Positions 1 through 5,608 of a stretch of DNA of 22,395 nucleotides are shown one piece after another. The notes beneath the pieces were generated by a model. That model had not been told where the DNA came from. It saw only the letters and a program-made list of their open reading frames with translations, and searched no databases. The translations under genes were made by a program, and so were the position numbers. The DNA lies in the NCBI GenBank assembly GCA_937924675.1, contig CALEVL010000277.1, forward strand, positions 1 through 22,395, in the 5' to 3' direction. How positions within the stretch are numbered: the stretch's first letter is position 1; every line of letters starts with the position of its first letter. The stretch comes from an uncultured Ignavibacteria bacterium (GTDB lineage Bacteria; Bacteroidota; Ignavibacteria; Tepidaquicellales; Tepidaquicellaceae).

Positions 1-84
1 CAGGCCCGCCTGCAGCGCTAATTCATGAACACTCTATGCGGGCAGGCCCGCCTGCAGCGCTAATTCATGAACACTCTATGCGGG
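1..84. repeat. 42-bp tandem duplication with palindromic GC-rich core
   Basis: Two identical 42-bp units (1-42 and 43-84) lie head to tail, and the first bases of a third unit (CAGGC) follow before the sequence diverges. At the junction, GCAGGC (42-47) and GCCTGC (50-55) form an inverted repeat separated by CC. Each unit also holds the palindrome TTCATGAA. The array may extend left beyond the window edge. No spacer separates the copies, so this is not CRISPR. A related C/G-rich imperfect hairpin follows at 155-179. The style matches dispersed non-coding repeats seen in Bacteroidota/Chlorobi-group genomes; that comparison is from general knowledge, not from a search. Confidence 0.9.
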
Positions 85-321
85 CAGGCATACGCAGGAG
101 TGACATTTTAAAAGGATTTAGAATCATAAAGTAGCATCTCCACGACTTGTCGTACCTGCGCCCGTCCTTGCCGGGCAGGAATGCATTTGCAAGGTTGAAA
201 TTCTGGGTTAAGGGGTGATATTGCATCCCATGTTAATATGCATCCATGCCTTTATTCGTGCATTCGTGGCAATTTACTATTGCCAGCTTTATAAGGAGCG
301 AGCATGATACAGGAATCCCCC
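85..321. other. Non-coding spacer downstream of dnaK
   Basis: No gene is supported here. Visible structures are an imperfect hairpin CCTGcgCCCG / CGGGCAGG (155-179), a short direct repeat TGCATCCCATG / TGCATCCATG (222-232 and 239-248), and a perfect 7-bp stem TGGCAAT / ATTGCCA with a 5-nt loop (267-285). These look like decaying repeat debris rather than regulatory sites. Confidence 0.6.
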
Positions 322-352
322 AAAAATCAAAAAGCCGCTTTTGGGTAGCGGC
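322..352 (-). terminator. Rho-independent terminator of dnaK
   Basis: Read on the minus strand, the stem GCCGCT / AGCGGC (347-352 with 334-339, 7-nt loop) is followed at once by TTTTTGATTTTT. This is a GC stem plus U-tract, the standard intrinsic terminator form. It lies about 60 bp past the dnaK stop codon. Confidence 0.85.
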
Positions 353-362
353 CTTATGAAAC

Positions 363-388
363 GATCGCAGGACTTTCATCCTGCGATC
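363..388 (-). terminator. Second hairpin after dnaK
   Basis: GATCGCAGGA (363-372) and TCCTGCGATC (379-388) form a perfect 10-bp stem with a 6-nt loop. On the minus strand it comes between the dnaK stop and the U-tract terminator, and has only a short GTTT after it. It may be an RNA 3'-end stabiliser or part of a tandem terminator. Confidence 0.6.
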
Positions 389-412
389 TTTGTCTGTGTC
401 TGATTGCTTAAT

Positions 413-2356
413 TTATTTCTTGTCGTCGTCAACTACTTCGAAATCGGCATTCTCTACATTGCCTTCCGGCGGCGCCTGCTGCTGTCCTCCGGCTTGCTGT
501 TGCCCACCGCCCGGCTGCTGCTGACCGTCCGCACCCGTGGTCTGTGCATACATCTGAGATGATGCTTCATTCCATACGGCTGAGTATTCGTCTATGGCCG
601 ACTTTATCGATGCGGCATTGTCGGTCTTGGAAGCATCTTTGAGTCTGTCAATCGCAAGCTGTACTCTGGATCTAACTTCCGGAGTCAGTTTTGCTTCGTA
701 TTCCTTCAGTTGCTTCTCACCCTGAAATACATAAGAGTCCGCCTGATTCTTCAGATCAATCAACTCTTTCCTCTTCAGATCATCGGCTTCGTGTTCCTTT
801 GCATCTTTCTTCATCTTGTCAATTTCAGCATCCGACAATCCCGATGAATGTGTGATCTTTATCTGTTGCTGCTTTCCTGTTCCTTTGTCCTGAGCAGATA
901 CGTTCAGTATTCCGTTGGCATCTATGTCGAATGTTACTTCGATCTGCGGCATGCCTCTCTGTGCAAGCGGTATCTCATTCAGATGGAATCTTCCGAGTGT
1001 ACGATTGTCAGCTGCCATCGGCCTTTCGCCCTGAAGCACGTGGATCTCTACGGATGTCTGATTATCTGCTGCCGTTGAGAAAACCTGCGACTTCTTCGAC
1101 GGGATCGTGGTATTGGCATCAATAAGTTTTGTCATTACTCCGCCAAGTGTTTCAATACCGAGTGAAAGCGGTGTAACGTCAAGAAGCAGTACATCCTGAA
1201 CATCACCTGCAAGAACACCGCCCTGAATTGCCGCGCCTACTGCTACGACTTCATCCGGGTTTACGCTCCTGTTCGGCTCTTTGCCGAATACTTTCTTCAC
1301 TGTTTCCTGTACAAGCGGAATCCTTGTTGAACCGCCGACGAGAATCACTTCATCAATCTCATTAAGATTGAGTCCAGAATCTTCAATCGCCTTCTTGCAC
1401 GGACCAACTGTCTTCTCTACAAGATCACCAATGAGCGATTCAAACTTTGCTCTTGTGATTGTCTCAAGCAGGAACTTCGGTCCTTCAGCAGTCGCCGTTA
1501 TATATGGAAGATTAACTTCCGTTTGCGAGCTTGATGAAAGCGCCTTCTTTGCTGTTTCAGCGGCCTCTTTCAGTCTCTGCAATGCCATTGCATCGGTTCT
1601 GAGATCAATGCCTTCTTTCTTTTTGAATTCATCGGCAAGATAATCAATCAGTCTCTGGTCGAAGTTATCTCCTCCAAGGTGTGTATCTCCGTTGGTTGAC
1701 TTCACTTCAAATACACCGTCACCAAGTTCAAGTATTGAGATATCGAACGTTCCGCCGCCAAGGTCATACACTGCAACTTTCTCGTTCGGTTTCTTCTTTT
1801 CCAGTCCATATGCAAGAGCTGCTGCTGTAGGTTCATTGATTATTCTCTTCACTTCAAGTCCCGCGATCTTGCCTGCATCTTTTGTTGCCTGCCTTTGCGA
1901 ATCATTGAAATATGCCGGAACCGTGATGACGGCTTCTGTTACCGGTTGCCCGAGATATTCTTCGGCTGATTTCTTCATCTTCTGAAGTATCATTGCCGAG
2001 ATCTCCGGCGGAGAATATATTCTCTTCTGACCTGTGCTTGCATCGTCCACTTCGATCCTTACAGTATCACTTTCACCTTTAATCACTTTGTAAGGGACCA
2101 TTTTGGTTTCTTCGGTAATCTCGTCAAACCTTCTTCCCATGAATCTCTTGATTGAGAAGATGGTGTTGGTAGGATTTGTTACAGCCTGCCTCTTCGCCGG
2201 ATCGCCAACCAGCCTGTCCCCGGTCTTTGTGAATGCCACAACCGAAGGCGTGGTTCTTGCTCCCTCGGCATTCGGAATCACTACAGGATCATTACCCTCC
2301 ATAACCGAGACAACCGAATTGGTTGTGCCAAGGTCAATTCCTATTATTTTTCCCAT
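413..2356 (-). CDS. dnaK: Chaperone protein DnaK (Hsp70)
   Basis: This ATP-dependent cytosolic Hsp70 chaperone folds and refolds proteins with DnaJ and GrpE. With the ATG at 2356 it is 647 residues, the usual DnaK length. The nucleotide-binding domain shows GIDLGTTNS (6-14), catalytic-region Lys70, NEPTAAA (174-180), DLGGGTFD (198-205) and VGGSTRIP (339-346). The linker is DVLLLDVTPL (387-396), followed by the peptide-binding domain and helical lid. A Gln/Gly-rich disordered tail ends in the typical ADFEVVDDDKK. An in-frame GTG at 2398 would add 14 residues, but the ATG is chosen because it gives the canonical MGKIIGIDLG start and has AAGGA 9 nt upstream. grpE and dnaJ are not in the window. 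hsp20 lies upstream on the same strand but is separated by a terminator, so dnaK may have its own promoter or be fed by read-through. Confidence 0.99.
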   Translation of the reverse strand: MGKIIGIDLGTTNSVVSVMEGNDPVVIPNAEGARTTPSVVAFTKTGDRLVGDPAKRQAVTNPTNTIFSIKRFMGRRFDEITEETKMVPYKVIKGESDTVRIEVDDASTGQKRIYSPPEISAMILQKMKKSAEEYLGQPVTEAVITVPAYFNDSQRQATKDAGKIAGLEVKRIINEPTAAALAYGLEKKKPNEKVAVYDLGGGTFDISILELGDGVFEVKSTNGDTHLGGDNFDQRLIDYLADEFKKKEGIDLRTDAMALQRLKEAAETAKKALSSSSQTEVNLPYITATAEGPKFLLETITRAKFESLIGDLVEKTVGPCKKAIEDSGLNLNEIDEVILVGGSTRIPLVQETVKKVFGKEPNRSVNPDEVVAVGAAIQGGVLAGDVQDVLLLDVTPLSLGIETLGGVMTKLIDANTTIPSKKSQVFSTAADNQTSVEIHVLQGERPMAADNRTLGRFHLNEIPLAQRGMPQIEVTFDIDANGILNVSAQDKGTGKQQQIKITHSSGLSDAEIDKMKKDAKEHEADDLKRKELIDLKNQADSYVFQGEKQLKEYEAKLTPEVRSRVQLAIDRLKDASKTDNAASIKSAIDEYSAVWNEASSQMYAQTTGADGQQQPGGGQQQAGGQQQAPPEGNVENADFEVVDDDKK

Positions 2357-2360
2357 AAAA

Positions 2361-2371
2361 CTTTTTCCTTT
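2361..2371 (-). promoter_or_regulatory. Ribosome binding site of dnaK
   Basis: AAAGGAAAAAG on the minus strand contains AAGGA 9 nt before the ATG at 2356. It favours this ATG over the upstream in-frame GTG. Most other genes in the window have no such site. Confidence 0.75.
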
Positions 2372-2415
2372 CGTTTGAGGCAGAACATTTTGAATCACTG
2401 CCTTATAATAAATTA

Positions 2416-2439
2416 AAGGGTGAGGTCTTCCTCACCCTT
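2416..2439 (-). terminator. Hairpin terminator between hsp20 and dnaK
   Basis: AAGGGTGAGG (2416-2425) and CCTCACCCTT (2430-2439) pair perfectly over 10 bp with a 4-nt loop. On the minus strand TTTAATTTATTA follows, a moderate U-rich tract. It lies 26 bp past the hsp20 stop and would end most hsp20 transcripts before dnaK. Confidence 0.8.
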
Positions 2440-2464
2440 CTTGAATTTGTGTTGTTTGTGTAAC

Positions 2465-2899
2465 TTACTTTACGCTGATCTCTTTTACGACCGGCTTTGC
2501 TTCTTCCACTTTCGGAAGGGTGATGAACAGAACTCCGTCTCTGACTTCAGCATCAATACCATCAATCTTTATGTCATCTGAAACATTGAAGCTTCTGCTG
2601 AATTCACCGTAGTAGATCTCATTTGTGATCAGATTTGTTTCTTCGGTCTTCTTTTCATGCTTCTTCACTCCGTTGATTGTAAGCATCCTGTCTTCGATAG
2701 CAACTTTGATGTCTTCTTTCTTCAGACCCGGAATTTCCATGTTGATGTAGAAATTATCCTTGTCTTCACTGATCCTTACCTTTGGTACAAAGTTTGTTGA
2801 AAGGGCATTCTCCCAGTTGGTGAATAACGGGCTTTGGAAGAGGCTCTTTAAGGGATCATTGATTAAGTCTGATCCTTTCTTGAATTTTACGATGTTCAT
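2465..2899 (-). CDS. Small heat-shock protein, Hsp20/alpha-crystallin family
   Basis: This cytosolic holdase binds unfolding proteins and hands them to the DnaK system. The 144-residue length fits the family. A short N-terminal arm is followed by the alpha-crystallin domain at about 38-130, with the conserved MEIPGLKKEDI stretch (54-64) and DGVLFITLPK (121-130). A C-terminal I-x-V anchor (ISV, 141-143) mediates oligomer contacts in this family. The ATG at 2899 has AAGGAG 7 nt upstream, the best SD in the window. A sigma-54-like promoter lies about 50-75 bp upstream of the start, and a terminator follows the gene, so it is probably a separately controlled single-gene unit next to dnaK. Confidence 0.97.
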   Translation of the reverse strand: MNIVKFKKGSDLINDPLKSLFQSPLFTNWENALSTNFVPKVRISEDKDNFYINMEIPGLKKEDIKVAIEDRMLTINGVKKHEKKTEETNLITNEIYYGEFSRSFNVSDDIKIDGIDAEVRDGVLFITLPKVEEAKPVVKEISVK

Positions 2900-2906
2900 T
2901 TTATGT

Positions 2907-2912
2907 CTCCTT
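2907..2912 (-). promoter_or_regulatory. Strong Shine-Dalgarno of hsp20
   Basis: AAGGAG on the minus strand is 7 nt before the ATG at 2899. It is a canonical site in a window where most starts lack one, which suggests high-level translation. Confidence 0.85.
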
Positions 2913-2957
2913 ATTTGGTTTAAGTTTTTTTGTAAACTCGATTTTGTCTTATATAAT

Positions 2958-2974
2958 TACAATTGGCGTGCCAC
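2958..2974 (-). promoter_or_regulatory. Candidate sigma-54 (-24/-12) promoter of hsp20
   Basis: The minus strand reads GTGGCACGCCAATTGTA. This matches the RpoN consensus TGGCACG-N4-TTGCW with correct spacing and one mismatch (T for C in the -12 element). The implied transcription start near 2947 gives a 5' leader of about 47 nt carrying the SD. That RpoN is present in this organism is inferred; its gene is not in the window. Confidence 0.6.
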
Positions 2975-3179
2975 GAGATATTCTGTGTTTTTTGATAAAT
3001 TTTGAACTTTTAGCATTCAAGACTAATGAACAAATATTCGCAAAATATGAACGACTGTTCTATATAATGAATGGTGGTTCGCAGATGTGAAAAAAATGGT
3101 CTTAGGTAATTTTAAAGATGCCTGCATTAATTGACTATAAATAAGTGTAAAGTATTAAACTTATGAACCTTACTCACCT
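2975..3179. other. AT-rich region upstream of hsp20 with inverted half-sites
   Basis: No gene is supported here. GAAC-GACT-GTTC (3049-3060) is a perfect 4-4-4 inverted repeat, and a related GAAC...TTC lies at 3028-3039. Both sit roughly 80-115 bp upstream of the inferred hsp20 transcription start. That is the usual place for an activator (enhancer-binding protein) site at a sigma-54 promoter. The regulatory role is inference. Confidence 0.35.
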
Positions 3180-3228
3180 AAAAAACAAAAAGCGGTCGGA
3201 ATAGTCAATAAGGCTATACCCGGCCGCT
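3180..3228 (-). terminator. Strong terminator of the FN3-cupredoxin-Rieske operon
   Basis: The arms 3191-3206 and 3212-3228 form a nine-pair lower stem (one G-U), a small asymmetric bulge, then a six-pair upper stem (one G-U) around a 5-nt loop. On the minus strand CCGCTTTTTGTTTTTTAGG follows, a clear U-tract. It lies 110 bp past the Rieske stop codon. Confidence 0.9.
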
Positions 3229-3338
3229 GAGTAACAAGGAATGAAAGAACAGTTAAGCTAAGGAATTGCTGTCTTGGAACACTTTTGGAGTCTAACCCAT
3301 ATCTTGATTGACAAGAAATTATTGTCACTCAAATGCAT

Positions 3339-3770
3339 TTACATATTTACGGTGAGTGTATTTTCCGCTTCATTGTATGAAGTTTTGTAACTCTTAAGAT
3401 TCTTCTTGGCCGGTCCGTTTGTTACCTTCCCGCTCTTATCATAAGTTGACCCGTGGCACGGACATTCGAAACCTGAACCATTGTATTCCACATCACATTT
3501 TTTATGTGTACATGTAATGTTTAGTGCGATGAATTTCGAACCACCTGTTCTGATTACAATGGTCTTTCCATTTATCATTGCCGAGCCTCCGACACTTCCG
3601 AGATCGGGATAATCCGCAAGGTTTATGACTTTCTGAATTCCCGTGCCTTCCTGAATTTCAGAGGCGAGAATCTTCTTGATATCAAGTGCGCTTAACGCCA
3701 TTGAGCCGACAGCAATTGTCTTAAGTGACGACTTCAAAAAGTCCCGTCTGTTAAAATTCTCTTTTTCCAT
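3339..3770 (-). CDS. Tat-exported Rieske [2Fe-2S] protein
   Basis: This is a 143-residue electron-transfer protein predicted to act outside the cytoplasmic membrane. A twin-arginine signal (RRDFLK, 8-13) precedes a hydrophobic stretch (about 18-30). The Rieske motifs are CTHKKC (87-92) and CPCHGS (103-108). Cluster ligands are C87, H89, C103 and H106, with C92-C105 as the usual disulfide. Lys replaces the common Gly at position 91. The Pro-loop is NGPA (118-121). Such proteins are normally subunits of cytochrome bc1/b6f or of molybdo-enzymes, but no partner gene is adjacent. Its neighbour 40 bp upstream in the same operon is a cupredoxin, suggesting an electron partner. The exact complex cannot be assigned. 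Confidence 0.93.
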   Translation of the reverse strand: MEKENFNRRDFLKSSLKTIAVGSMALSALDIKKILASEIQEGTGIQKVINLADYPDLGSVGGSAMINGKTIVIRTGGSKFIALNITCTHKKCDVEYNGSGFECPCHGSTYDKSGKVTNGPAKKNLKSYKTSYNEAENTLTVNM

Positions 3771-3810
3771 TTTGCGAGTTTTGTTTTGTTAATTAAAAAT
3801 CCTGAGCCGG

Positions 3811-4455
3811 TTATTTTACAAGCAACATTTTTCTTGTTTGCAAAAATGATCCGGCCTGTATTCTGTAGTAATACACACCACTGTTAAGGTTTGCAGCATT
3901 CCAATCGGCTTCATAAGTTCCTGCACTCATTCTTGCGTTTACAAGACTCTCAACTTCTTTTCCCAACTCGTTGTATATCTTCAAGGATACAAATTCATTT
4001 GATGGTATTGCAAAGCGTATCTTTGTAGATGGATTGAAAGGATTCGGATAATTCTGTGAGATCTCATAACCCGTAACCAATTCGTTGATCTGTGTTATTG
4101 AACTGGGAGTAGCATTGATTACGCCTGCCATGTCAGGAGCATGAGGCTCGCAAATGTATAAGTACTTTCCCGGAACCGTGATTACATAAGAGAATGTCGG
4201 GTTTCCTGATGTCAGAAGAGCGTTCCAGGGAGCTGCTCCCGCGGGCCTTAATGTTCCCGCTTGTCCATCGCATGTTGTTGTATGACTGCCGGTAGTCCTT
4301 GTCCACTTGATTGTATCTCCAACGACTGCGCTTACAACTGCCGGAGTGAAGACAAAATTAGAAGCAGTTATAGAAATGGTTGTAGATTTTGAAACTCCCG
4401 TAAAGAAGAGTACCGCAATTATTGCCGTACAAAATAGTCTGGTTCTGTTTTTCAT
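3811..4455 (-). CDS. Secreted cupredoxin (plastocyanin-like) with T9SS sorting domain
   Basis: This 214-residue protein has an N-terminal signal peptide (about 1-24) and a plastocyanin/azurin-type domain (about 25-117). A C-terminal T9SS type A sorting domain (about 127-214) starts at QNYPNPFNPST (134-144) and ends KMLLVK. The copper ligands can be read as H58 (GSHT) and C102, H105 and M109 (ICEPHAPDMAG), a complete type 1 blue-copper set. Cys62 close to H58 is an extra cysteine. The protein should cross the inner membrane by Sec and the outer membrane by T9SS, ending up released or surface-anchored. It lies 14 bp after the FN3 gene and 40 bp before the Rieske gene. Electron transfer is the likely role; the partner is unknown. 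Confidence 0.92.
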   Translation of the reverse strand: MKNRTRLFCTAIIAVLFFTGVSKSTTISITASNFVFTPAVVSAVVGDTIKWTRTTGSHTTTCDGQAGTLRPAGAAPWNALLTSGNPTFSYVITVPGKYLYICEPHAPDMAGVINATPSSITQINELVTGYEISQNYPNPFNPSTKIRFAIPSNEFVSLKIYNELGKEVESLVNARMSAGTYEADWNAANLNSGVYYYRIQAGSFLQTRKMLLVK

Positions 4456-4469
4456 TCCTGAGTTTTATT

Positions 4470-5420
4470 TTATTTGATTAATATCATTTTCTTTGCTTCC
4501 GAAACGAAGCCTGAAGATCCGGATGTTAACTCCAGTCTGTAAAAATAAACTCCGCCCGGAATATTTCCTGCATGCCAGATGTGTGAATATGTTCCCGCGG
4601 GAAGTTCACCGCTGAATAGGGTTGAAACCTCAATGCCTGCCGTGTTATAGACTTTCAATCTTACGGCAGATCTTTCTGTGATACCAAATTCGATCACAGT
4701 CGAAGGATTGAAGGGATTCGGATAATTATTCTTCAGGAAAAAGGTCTCCGCCTGAGATGAACTCGTCTGAATGAGAGTGCCTTCTTCTGTTCTTGCCGAA
4801 ACCGTATTTGTATAGTCGGAAATTCCAAAAGAGTTATAAGCACACACCTTATAGAAGTAAACATTGTCAGGCGTAAGTCCAACTTCCTGATAGGTCAGTA
4901 CATCGGTCTCTACTGAATCTATGAACTCAAAGTATAGAAGTTCCGGACGTTTCCGGGCAACAATAAATCCGAGTTCATTAACGGCGTTGTCATTCCAATT
5001 TATCCTAATGGATGTCTGCGTGGTTTTCAGCACTGCAAGATTCGAGGGTGTACCGGGAATATTTGTAGTATCTCCGTAAGTATAAACAGTATCTTCATTG
5101 GAGTAATCAGATCTTCCGGTTGAATTGTAAGCAAACACCCTGTAGCTGTAAATCCTGTTAAGAGAAATCCAATAGTCGTCAAATCTTTCTCTGTTTGGCA
5201 GTGTCTGACCAACTATTTCCCAATCCAAAGTATCACCGACAAGTGCTCGTTCTATAAGAAAGCCGTCTTCATTGTTTGAGTTGTCATCCCATTTCACCTT
5301 TACATAGTTGAAATTTTCGAATTGAGCTTCAAGTTCAGAAGGAGCGGTAATTGTTTGAGCAAAGCAGGCTCCGCTCAGTTCAACAAAAACTATTGAAAGT
5401 ATTATTATGTATTTTTTCAT
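4470..5420 (-). CDS. Fibronectin type III repeat protein with T9SS sorting domain
   Basis: The start is taken at the ATG at 5420 (316 residues) because it begins a good signal peptide (MKKYIIILSIVF... ending near CFAQ). An upstream in-frame start at 5501 would add 27 residues ahead of the signal and seems less likely. Two FN3 domains follow, with the repeated pattern W-x-D-N/S-...-E-x-GF-x-(I/V)-x-R and Y-x-Y-(R/K)-V-x-A-Y-N. The T9SS domain begins at NNYPNPFNPST and ends KKMILIK. FN3 repeats usually serve as adhesion or spacer modules; no catalytic motif is visible. It is the first gene of the operon leading to the cupredoxin and Rieske genes, and is divergent from the gene at 5609. Confidence 0.88.
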   Translation of the reverse strand: MKKYIIILSIVFVELSGACFAQTITAPSELEAQFENFNYVKVKWDDNSNNEDGFLIERALVGDTLDWEIVGQTLPNRERFDDYWISLNRIYSYRVFAYNSTGRSDYSNEDTVYTYGDTTNIPGTPSNLAVLKTTQTSIRINWNDNAVNELGFIVARKRPELLYFEFIDSVETDVLTYQEVGLTPDNVYFYKVCAYNSFGISDYTNTVSARTEEGTLIQTSSSQAETFFLKNNYPNPFNPSTVIEFGITERSAVRLKVYNTAGIEVSTLFSGELPAGTYSHIWHAGNIPGGVYFYRLELTSGSSGFVSEAKKMILIK

Positions 5421-5608
5421 GATTTCAAATTTTGGCAATATATGCTTGTCTGTTTTCATTAATGATTCAAAAATATTCAATAAAAGTGAAATCCCAAACA
5501 TTTTTTATTCCTATTCGTAGGATTCAAACATCTTATTAGAATTGTAAATCTTCAGGGTAATAGCAATATTGAAAGCACAAAGTTTGAAAATTTCACCAAT
5601 TCTGCACT
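5421..5608. promoter_or_regulatory. Divergent intergenic region, presumed bidirectional promoter
   Basis: This 188-bp AT-rich spacer separates the divergent starts at 5420 (minus) and 5609 (plus), so promoters for both must lie here or just inside. I could not identify convincing -35/-10 or Bacteroidota-type TTTG/TAnnTTTG pairs. Confidence 0.4.

Noticed and set aside
1..84. CRISPR array start
   Set aside because: The two identical units are directly adjacent with no spacers, and no cas gene is present. It is a plain tandem duplication.
1281..1643. 120-codon open frame on the plus strand
   Set aside because: It is a shadow of dnaK on the opposite strand. Long antisense frames are common over highly conserved dnaK genes.
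2357..2398. N-terminal extension of DnaK from an upstream GTG
   Set aside because: The ATG at 2356 gives the canonical DnaK start and has a well-placed Shine-Dalgarno. The extension has no known counterpart.
3010..3036. Possible CIRCE (HrcA) operator upstream of hsp20
   Set aside because: TTAGCATTC (3010-3018) resembles the left half of CIRCE with one mismatch, but the expected right half after 9 nt reads GAACAAATA instead of GAGTGCTAA, so there is no inverted repeat.
5393..5420. Lipoprotein signal in the FN3 protein (SGAC)
   Set aside because: Position -3 is Ser rather than Leu-type, and a normal signal-peptidase I site (CFAQ) follows. The T9SS tail also makes a standard secreted protein more likely.
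5421..5501. 27-residue extension of the FN3 protein
   Set aside because: It would place a hydrophilic stretch ahead of a good signal peptide that starts at the ATG at 5420.
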